Below are positions 53,673 through 60,714 of a stretch of 64,000 nucleotides of DNA, one piece after another. The stretch is from positions 37,105-101,104 of the forward strand of contig NZ_AUFO01000024.1 of assembly GCF_000426545.1 (NCBI RefSeq), read 5' to 3'. A program made the translations under genes and the position numbers. Below the pieces are notes generated by a model. That model was given only the letters and a program-made list of their open reading frames with translations. It was not told the origin of the DNA and made no database searches. Source of the DNA: Paenibacillus massiliensis subsp. panacisoli DSM 21345 (GTDB lineage: Bacteria; Bacillota; Bacilli; Paenibacillales; Paenibacillaceae). How positions within the stretch are numbered: the stretch's first letter is position 1; every line of letters begins with the position of its first letter.

Positions 53673-54653
53673 ATGAACATTCTGGTAACCGGCGGGGCTG
53701 GCTTCATTGGCTCACATCTGGTAGAACGCTTGCTCCAGCTCGGTCATCGGGTATGGACGCTGGACGACATGTCTACAGGTCGACTGCATTTCCTTGAACA
53801 GGTATCCCACAATCCGAATCATACCTTTATACAGGGCTCTGTGACGGATGCAGGCGTGCTTCGCGAGCTTGTGGACGAATGTGACGTTATCTTTCACCTG
53901 GCTGCCGTACTTGGTGTAAAGAATACAGTGGAGAATCCGCTGAAAGTCATTGAGGGGAATATAGACGGTACCCGCAATATTCTGAAGCTGGCATTCGAGC
54001 GCGGGATCAAGGTCGTGTTCTCCTCCACCTCGGAGATCTATGGACGCAACACACAACTTCCGTTCCGTGAGGATTCGGACCGGGTGCTCGGTGCACCTTC
54101 CATCAATCGTTGGTGCTATGCGACAGCAAAGGCAACGGATGAGCATCTGTGCTTTGCTTATGCGCAGGAAGGACTCCCGGTCAGCATCGTACGTTACTTT
54201 AACGCTTACGGTCCGCGCCAGACCTCCTCTCCCTATGGCGGGGTCGTATCCCGGTTCATCAAGGCTGCCCTGCTTGGTGAGCCGCTCCAGGTATACAACG
54301 ATGGATCGCAGATTCGCTGCTTCACATATATCAGCGATGCGGTCGAGGGCACCATTGCCGCTATGGAGAGGGAGGTGGACGGACTGGCATTCAACATTGG
54401 CTCCGAGAAGCCAATTACCATTGCCGATCTGGCCGAGAAGATTCGCACTATTGCAGGGTCTTCTTCCACGATTGAATACATTCCATATATCGATGCTTAT
54501 GGAAGCAGCTATGAAGACATGCCCGTGCGCGTACCCGACATCTCTCGTGCGCGCAATCTGCTGCAGTACGAACCGCGTATTTCGCTGGAAGAGGGGCTTC
54601 AACTGTCGATTGACTGGTTCCGCAATCAGATGAAAGCGGGCCGACTGTCATGA
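53673..54653 (+). CDS. NAD-dependent sugar epimerase/dehydratase (extended SDR)
   Basis: A 326-residue extended short-chain dehydrogenase from the ATG at 53673 (AAAGGCGG site). NAD motif GGAGFIGSH, catalytic FSSTSEIYG and YATAK, and VRYFNAYGPRQ. It resembles UDP-glucuronate decarboxylases/epimerases, which fits a uronic-acid substrate from the preceding dehydrogenase. Its stop overlaps the next start in ATGA. Exact product not determinable. Confidence 0.9.
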   Translation: MNILVTGGAGFIGSHLVERLLQLGHRVWTLDDMSTGRLHFLEQVSHNPNHTFIQGSVTDAGVLRELVDECDVIFHLAAVLGVKNTVENPLKVIEGNIDGTRNILKLAFERGIKVVFSSTSEIYGRNTQLPFREDSDRVLGAPSINRWCYATAKATDEHLCFAYAQEGLPVSIVRYFNAYGPRQTSSPYGGVVSRFIKAALLGEPLQVYNDGSQIRCFTYISDAVEGTIAAMEREVDGLAFNIGSEKPITIADLAEKIRTIAGSSSTIEYIPYIDAYGSSYEDMPVRVPDISRARNLLQYEPRISLEEGLQLSIDWFRNQMKAGRLS

Positions 54654-55564
54654 AGGCTGTCGTCACAGGGGGAGCGGGATTCATCGGTTCCCATCTGGTC
54701 GATGCCCTGCTCTCTGCAGGGGCAGAACTCCACATTATAGACAATCTTTCAACAGGCAAACAGGAATACGTGTCCCCACAAGCTCATCTGCACGTGTGTG
54801 ACATCGGTAGCCCTCAAGCACAGGAGCTGCTGCTCCGCATCCAGCCTGAGGTGGTGTTCCACCATGCCGCACAGGCAGATGTGCAATATTCCGTCAAGAA
54901 TCCTGGCTACGATGCCACAGTGAACATTGCCGGAACAGCTCATTTACTGGAGGCTTGCAGGCTGGCTGGAGTGCGGAAGGTCATTTATCCCTCCTCTTGT
55001 GCCGTCTATGGAGAGCTGGATCAGCTCCCCATTCGGGAAGAGGATCTGGTGGAGCCTATCTCCTTCTACGGAATCTCCAAGCTCACACCAGAATCTTACC
55101 TGCGTGTCTTCCACAAGCTCTATGGCCTCGAGTACACTGTTCTGCGTTATGCGAATGTATACGGACCAAGACAGACACCCAAGGGAGAGGGTGGTGTCAT
55201 CTCTATTTTCCTGGAGCGTCTGAAAAAAGGTCTGCCATTGACCGTCTATGGAGATGGACAGCAGACACGGGATTTTGTCTATGTGCAGGATGTCGTCGCA
55301 GCCAACCTGGCCGCTGTTAGGCGGGGCCACCAGCACATCATTCAGATCGCCACCACGACACCTACCTCGCTGAACACACTGGTGCATGAGCTACGTCAGC
55401 TGCATTCTCAGCCCTTCCAGGTACACTACGAGCCCGAGAGGCCTGGTGACATCCGGCACAGCGTGCTGCATCATAGCGAGGCAGTACGACTGCTTGGCTG
55501 GAAGCCCTGCTATGATCTACGTAGCGGTCTGAAGGAAGCCTATGAATATGTAATGGAAGAGTAA
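54650..55564 (+). CDS. UDP-sugar 4-epimerase-like (extended SDR)
   Basis: A 304-residue extended short-chain dehydrogenase: GGAGFIGSHLVDALL, YPSSCAVYGELDQLP, the YGISK catalytic Tyr-Lys pair and LRYANVYGPRQ. Closest in style to GalE/WbpP-type UDP-glucose or UDP-GlcNAc 4-epimerases. It is translationally coupled to the preceding epimerase and followed by a strong terminator. Confidence 0.9.
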   Translation: MKAVVTGGAGFIGSHLVDALLSAGAELHIIDNLSTGKQEYVSPQAHLHVCDIGSPQAQELLLRIQPEVVFHHAAQADVQYSVKNPGYDATVNIAGTAHLLEACRLAGVRKVIYPSSCAVYGELDQLPIREEDLVEPISFYGISKLTPESYLRVFHKLYGLEYTVLRYANVYGPRQTPKGEGGVISIFLERLKKGLPLTVYGDGQQTRDFVYVQDVVAANLAAVRRGHQHIIQIATTTPTSLNTLVHELRQLHSQPFQVHYEPERPGDIRHSVLHHSEAVRLLGWKPCYDLRSGLKEAYEYVMEE

Positions 55565-55586
55565 CAACTTATTGAAATAATGAGAT

Positions 55587-55636
55587 AAAGGCCTCATGAT
55601 CTCATGTACGGAAGTACATAGATCATGAGGCCTTTT
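55587..55636. terminator. Strong bidirectional terminator after the glycan operon
   Basis: AAAGGCCTCATGATC pairs with GATCATGAGGCCTTT (inner ATGTAC/GTACAT), with T on the plus side and A on the other, so it can end transcripts from both directions. Confidence 0.92.
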
Positions 55637-55786
55637 CTATCTAGCATCTTGCTGATAGGTTGTAGCTGAGTTTTGTTTATTTATACCGTTCTAAGTCATA
55701 ATAAGGGTCAGTATTCCATAAGCTGCAAAGAATCTTGTCCAGTTGTTTTCTTGTTTCATTTTCCAGTAATTCATAGGTCATATCTT

Positions 55787-55847
55787 TCTTCATATGCAGC
55801 GCCATACGTACTATATCGCTACTTCCGCTTCATCTCATTTTTCATAC
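55787..55847 (-). pseudogene. Relic of a third VgrG-toxin copy
   Basis: A 60-base segment closely matches the part of both VgrG-toxin copies encoding KRKQRYSTYMALHM (57665-57725 and 61535-61600), but here an in-frame TAG replaces a Gln codon and one base is lost in CATACG. No flanking similarity is obvious. The rest of the 55637-56129 gap shows no supported gene. Confidence 0.65.
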
Positions 55848-56129
55848 CGCAATTACTTAGATTATGTCTGCCAGGGTTTAGTTACCCAACTCACTCGGTA
55901 CTGGTGAAGGTACTTCACTAATATCTGAAGCAAAAACAAGGGCAAAAAAGACCACAATACGTAAACCCTCTTCTTCAATATATTCCTAAAAGTCCAACAT
56001 TACAGAATTTCCAATTCTTTCATATCTAATCATGCTCATATTGTGGTTTCGTGTTGTGCTGAGGATACACCAAAAATCCGCAGAGTACCATGTCTCTGTT
56101 ATTCAGCAAATCAGAAGCAGTTACTTTCT

Positions 56130-56654
56130 TTACTCACTTTCAAAAAAATCCTTCTTCTGATATGGATAATTCAGCAGTTCCAAGTTTTCTTTAGTCAAGT
56201 AGTTTGCTTGATATTCAACTGAATGAGTGTTTATCAGTAAACATCCTTTAGTTCTTTTGATTAATGGATATGAGGTATCATCTTCAATAACCAGATCATT
56301 ATTGTTCAACCGCAGTAATTTCCCAATAACTTCAAGAATCTTTATCCACCCGATATCAAAAGTACGGGCTATAAATTGAATACTAATAAAAACATTCGTA
56401 TCTACACCATATACTTCGAGATTGTCCTTCCGATAACGTTCTCTGTATTCATCTTCATCCTCTAAATTAATGCTCATTGAAAAATATGTGCAACCGATTC
56501 TTACGCGTTGAGTATCGGACCAATCCCATACTTCTGCCTCATAATCAATCAATTCTACAAATAATACCTCGCACATCATATCATAAAGCAACTTTCTCAA
56601 ATCCGCCCTAGATAGATTAGAACCAATACATAACCAAAAATCCATTTTACTCAT
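56130..56654 (-). CDS. Probable immunity protein for the orphan CdiA-type toxin
   Basis: A 174-residue acidic soluble protein overlapping the toxin gene by 8 bases, the usual place for an immunity gene. IGKLLRLNNNDLVIEDD then YPLIKRTKGCLLIN recalls SitI3-type immunity proteins, tentatively. Low GC compared with the VgrG segment indicates that it moved with its toxin. It should bind and neutralise the nuclease domain at 56647-57290. Confidence 0.7.
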   Translation of the reverse strand: MSKMDFWLCIGSNLSRADLRKLLYDMMCEVLFVELIDYEAEVWDWSDTQRVRIGCTYFSMSINLEDEDEYRERYRKDNLEVYGVDTNVFISIQFIARTFDIGWIKILEVIGKLLRLNNNDLVIEDDTSYPLIKRTKGCLLINTHSVEYQANYLTKENLELLNYPYQKKDFFESE

Positions 56655-58014
56655 ACCTCCAGTACGCTCTAGTTACTTGACGATCTTCGATAATCAGTAG
56701 TTCATCTAAATGTTTTAAATCTTTATGCGTTTGGCTTCTTATAAACTCAATTAGCTCACGTCTATTTCCAACAGGATAATCATTTAAATTTAATACTATT
56801 CTTCTAGCTTGACCTGTAGTTTTATCTCTGAGCATTTTATTAATGTTCGATAGATTAGTTGACTCAGGAGAATAACAATCAAATACTTGCCCTTGTATAA
56901 TGAAATCGGGACTTTTTTTAGGATCACGACCATAACCATTTCCATTGTCAAATTCGTCAAGCATTGTCGTATGATATCCTTTTTCCGCAAGTACGTCAGC
57001 AGCTTCATTTTGTCTTTCTAATCCTCGACTATCTTTACCGGTAGTATCAGCATAATTGCCCTCTGGTTTTCCCCCATTAGGTAACGATGGCTTAGTAACT
57101 ACTGCATTGGGTCTGATTTTAGGTGTATAAGGAATATATTTTTCACCGTATAGTTTGTATTCAGAGTTAGTCTTCCAGTCCACATTACCATCGCCATACT
57201 TTGAACGGAAATACTCATCCCATTCTGGTCCTGTTCTAGGTATCTTTGCAGAATCACCCGTCCCTTCAGGATTAACAGTTGCCTTACCTGTCGAGCTCAG
57301 GGCTCTGCCCTCCATATACGCCGTACCTGCACCGTATGCAGTAACAACCGCTGAATCAATTTTAAACCATCGACTCGCATTTTCAAATGCCAGTCGATCC
57401 ATTTCTTCAACCGTTAACTTCGATAAATCCTGGCCTTTCTTTTGCAAGCTGTGCAATTGATAGATGAGGTATGAGTTATGCCCCAATTCCTCTTGGCTCA
57501 AGCGCTCCGTTGCCTTGCTCCCATAGAGCCACACCAAGTAGTACTGCTGCGCCTGATAGAACCCTTCCTGCTCTCCACCGTACAACTTGCTCTCTGGATT
57601 TCTTGCCTTGATCTCCGCTAGTGTCTGCTTGCCGATGTCTGCATTCGGCCTTAGCATAGCCTTCTCCATGTGCAGAGCCATATACGTACTATATCGCTGC
57701 TTCCGCTTCATCTCTTCCTTCATCGCCTTAATGAGTTCTTCAGCCATCGGCGTTCTGCCGAACATTCTGGCGGCGGTGTACGCCTTGCCCAGCAGCGGAC
57801 CACCCACAATCGACAATAGATGCTGACCGAATATGCTCGAACTGGAACGTCCTCTGGCTCCTCCTGATGATACATGGCCCATGAACGGCATCGTACCAGC
57901 GATCGCCACAGCGACAACGGCACCCACAGCAGCGGCCACCGGGCTTGCACCCAAGACTGGGATCATGCCCGCCACTGCCTGACCCAGCTTCAACAAGTTT
58001 AATTGCGCCCCCAT
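56647..58014 (-). CDS. Orphan toxin half: linker domain plus CdiA-type nuclease
   Basis: 455 residues from the internal Met at 58014; the frame stays open up to a TGA at 58159-58161, with no ribosome site, so this is a displaced 3' piece of a VgrG-toxin gene. Residues 1-245 match the middle domain of the intact protein at 60715-63492. Then TGPEWDEYFRSKYGDGNVDW, a linker seen before many Bacillales toxins, and a C-terminal CdiA_C-like nuclease (about 335-455): Glu337, PDFIIQGQVFDCYSP with Asp370, and ARRIVLNLND. Such domains cleave tRNA or DNA with a PD-(D/E)xK-like fold. Expression is unlikely without recombination. Confidence 0.75.
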   Translation of the reverse strand: MGAQLNLLKLGQAVAGMIPVLGASPVAAAVGAVVAVAIAGTMPFMGHVSSGGARGRSSSSIFGQHLLSIVGGPLLGKAYTAARMFGRTPMAEELIKAMKEEMKRKQRYSTYMALHMEKAMLRPNADIGKQTLAEIKARNPESKLYGGEQEGFYQAQQYYLVWLYGSKATERLSQEELGHNSYLIYQLHSLQKKGQDLSKLTVEEMDRLAFENASRWFKIDSAVVTAYGAGTAYMEGRALSSTGKATVNPEGTGDSAKIPRTGPEWDEYFRSKYGDGNVDWKTNSEYKLYGEKYIPYTPKIRPNAVVTKPSLPNGGKPEGNYADTTGKDSRGLERQNEAADVLAEKGYHTTMLDEFDNGNGYGRDPKKSPDFIIQGQVFDCYSPESTNLSNINKMLRDKTTGQARRIVLNLNDYPVGNRRELIEFIRSQTHKDLKHLDELLIIEDRQVTRAYWRYE

Positions 58015-58170
58015 CAGATTGGCCGTAGGAGCCGTCGAAGCTTGGCCCCCTTCACTTCCCTTCGAGTTCGAGGAACTGCCACCTGAAGAAGAGTCTCCAC
58101 CCTCTCCCCCGGAAGCGCCTGGCGAGTCTCCGGGAGTCGGGGCTCCGGCAATAGGCGGTCAAGCGGTGGT

Positions 58171-58287
58171 CACCTGTGCTGAACGCAGATCGGTCTCACC
58201 GTCCAGCACGAGACTGCTGCCTCCGGCATGCAGATAGATCGCGCTACCTGCATCCACTTGCACACGCCTGTCTGCATGCAGCGACAG
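58171..58287. repeat. 117-bp duplicated segment breaking the second VgrG copy
   Basis: This segment repeats 58358-58474 with only a handful of differences. It encodes part of the VgrG repeat region (LHADRRVQVDAG to LRSAQV) and is offset by 187 bases, shifting the frame by one. Its small divergence from the neighbouring copy suggests it came from another allele by recombination. Confidence 0.8.
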
Positions 58288-59614
58288 TAGTCCGCGGTTC
58301 CCAGATCGGCTCCAGATCCGCTACGAAGACCGGGCGCTTCACCGTTCCCTCCAGCTTCACCTGTGCTGAACGCAGATCGGTCTCACCGTCCAGCACGAGA
58401 CTGCTGCCTCCGGCATGCAGATAGATCGCACTACCTGCATCCACCTGCACACGACGATCTGCATGCAGCGACAGACGACTCTTGGCAGAGACCGACAGGC
58501 TGCTGTCACTGCTCACCTGCACGCCACCAGAGTGAAGTCGGATGTCTACCTTTCCACTGCTCGCCGTCAGCGTCAATTCAGAGGGGCCGAGCTGTATTGA
58601 CTTCCCCGCCGCCGTACCCCACACCTTCACTTGGGGATCAGCCAGCTTCGCTGACGCTGACTTGGCCCGGCGGATTGAGGCCGTTGCTACAGCCTCCGCC
58701 TCCCGTACATTCGGAAAATAGACCTGAACCTGGTCGCCCACCTCCGGCATGACATACCAGCCGCTATGCCCCTCGGCACTATAGAGCGTTCCATAGGGGA
58801 ACCACCACGCCTTCGCAGGGTCTTGTTGCTCGTCCATCTCCAGATGCACACGCAGGTGATCCTCTTTGACCTCCAGCACCTTGCCTTCCAGGATGGTCCC
58901 TGTCAATCTTGCATTGTGCTGCAGCGGCTGATGAATGCTGCCTTCAGGCATCAGACGGTACTCATGGAGCAACAGTTCTCTTTGGGTGCTCGTCGTGATC
59001 TCACCGACGGTCCAGTTCGTTCCCGCCCACTCTACCTCATCTCCCGGCTGGGCCTGTGTTCCGCTCTCTAATATATGGTTAAATTCCGCCGTGGCGTCCT
59101 TATCGAAGCTCCGTCTCAGCCGATAATGGGCGTTGTCCAAGCTGACGGAGCGTCCCTCGGGTACGCCGAACCAGAGCTTCGGACCAGGAAGCGTCACCTC
59201 AGGAACCAGCACCGTTCCAAAACGGGATGCCATCCGTTGCAGGAATGCCCAGTCCGTCTCCTGATACTGGACAAGGAGCTCACCAAGCTTGACTTCATCG
59301 CCAACCATCTGGATGCAGTCCGCATCGGGATAAAGCTCCAGCACCTGCCGAATAAGCTCAGCGTACGTCATCTGCGAGTCCTGAAAAGAACGCGTGCGTG
59401 GTCTGACGTCCAGTTGATAGGTATGAGACACCGCCTCCAGTTCAACGGTGTGTACTCCTCGAACCATGCTCATGCGCACCTGCTGGAGCTCTCCATGAAA
59501 CAGCGTACGTGCAGGCTGACCCTCCTCCCCTCGGAGCGTAAGTATGAGCGGCTGATCCGCTCGGGCCTGCTCCAGCACGCGTCCCTGTTGCTCCTCATCT
59601 ACAATACCTGTCAT
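58244..59614 (-). pseudogene. Truncated VgrG-like gene, orphan copy
   Basis: The frame is nearly identical to residues 54-511 of the intact VgrG-toxin at 60715-63492 but lacks the first 53 residues, has no ribosome site before its ATG at 59614, and ends in a frameshifted tail (EPRTTVAACRQACASGCR) caused by the 117-bp duplication. It contains the gp27-like region (YQETDWAFLQRMASRFG), the OB-fold (WYVMPEVGDQVQVYFPN) and the beta-rich stalk. It serves as a homology arm for moving the downstream toxin into the intact gene (inference). Confidence 0.85.
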
Positions 59615-59747
59615 ATACTCTGGTTTAGTCAGTACTTTTTGACTCGTTTTATACTCAGTGTTACCCCATTTAGTAGTTTAGCTCTTTTGCTCTGTTGCCT
59701 ACAATTGTTCCCCATGTTATTCAGCCATTAGTTTGTTTTCTGCACAC

Positions 59748-59791
59748 AAAAAAGCTCATTCCTACTCAAATTCAAGTGGGAAAGAGCTTTT
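59748..59791. terminator. Terminator after the intact toxin-immunity operon
   Basis: AAAAAGCTC pairs with GAGCTTTT with an inner TTCCtACT/AGTgGGAA stem; A and T runs on both sides allow termination in both directions. The 307-base gap 59615-59921 otherwise holds nothing recognisable. Confidence 0.85.
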
Positions 59792-59921
59792 GAAAGTTTA
59801 TCAAGTGCTTGTTAATTGTTTAGCCTTGGTTTGTTGGTTGTATTGTACGATCTTGTTTTAAAACTTGTAAATAAACTTGCTTTTCGAAATCACCTATATG
59901 GGGTTGTTAAAAACATAAAAA

Positions 59922-60140
59922 TCACCTTTTAATTGATTCAATAATTTGCGAAGTACCACTGAATATGATATCACGCATAATCTCTGTATAACTAGTATAC
60001 TCACCGATATTATCCATAATTATGTCTAAAGCCTGTTTGAATTTACCATCAATCATTATTGTAACACCTTCGACCTCTTGACCAGTCTCGCCGTTAACAA
60101 ATTTCTCACTTAAAATATTTAGTTTATTATTCTCTTCCAA
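59922..60140 (-). CDS. Small protein of unknown function after the immunity gene
   Basis: A 72-residue protein with a TTG start and an AAGGAGG site eight bases upstream. LSEKFVNGETGQEVEGVTIMIDGKF suggests a short beta hairpin, followed by a helical ALDIIMDNIG and a TSYTEIMRDIIFSG. Unrecognised. It is 28 bases after the immunity gene and AT-rich like it, so it may be a second immunity factor or a small regulator. Confidence 0.55.
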   Translation of the reverse strand: MEENNKLNILSEKFVNGETGQEVEGVTIMIDGKFKQALDIIMDNIGEYTSYTEIMRDIIFSGTSQIIESIKR

Positions 60141-60167
60141 GGGAACATCCTCCTTGAGTAGTATATT

Positions 60168-60671
60168 TTACTTTTTGGAAAAATAGTCTCTACTGTTTAT
60201 TAACCAGTATTTTTCTTCAATTGAGACTTTATCTAAAAAGTCTTCATACTTTCCGATCCAACCGTCAGGAACATAGCATTCAAAAGAAGCAGGCTCAGGA
60301 AAATTGGATGATAATATTCTATTATCAAAATCAACTAACAAGGCAGGCATATACTGAAGTAAATAATTTTCAACTCCTGTATTAGTCCCATCTGTCATAA
60401 GTATTATTTCTTTCAATTCATCTTTACTTACCTGAAATTCACTTATCTCATCTAAAAAATTCTCAACTGAGTTTTCATCTAGTACTGCAATATTAAAACG
60501 ATCCGAATAATCACCTTGGTCATGCAGTTGATAGCCTTTATTCAAATATGCATTTTCCAATTTAACTAGATCTAAAAACCAGTAATCCTTCTCAGTAACA
60601 TACCAGCTCCAATTTTTTTTAAATATGACTGCAATTATAATGTTTTCACCATACTCTATATTTACTTTCAA
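60168..60671 (-). CDS. Probable immunity protein for the intact VgrG-toxin
   Basis: A 167-residue soluble protein from the TTG at 60671 (AGAAGG eight bases upstream; a GTG at 60680 is the alternative). It follows the toxin stop by 44 bases. The C-terminal PEPASFECYVPDGWIGKYEDFLDKV and ISxxEKYWL-type ending are typical of small polymorphic-toxin immunity proteins I have seen, but the family is not identified. Low GC like the toxin tip. Confidence 0.65.
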   Translation of the reverse strand: MKVNIEYGENIIIAVIFKKNWSWYVTEKDYWFLDLVKLENAYLNKGYQLHDQGDYSDRFNIAVLDENSVENFLDEISEFQVSKDELKEIILMTDGTNTGVENYLLQYMPALLVDFDNRILSSNFPEPASFECYVPDGWIGKYEDFLDKVSIEEKYWLINSRDYFSKK

Positions 60672-60714
60672 TAAAATCACCTTCTAAATTGATTTGAAAA
60701 TATAACTAAACTAT

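Noticed and set aside
54040..54633. 197-residue plus-strand frame
   Set aside because: It is a +1-frame shadow of the coupled epimerase gene, with no ribosome site.
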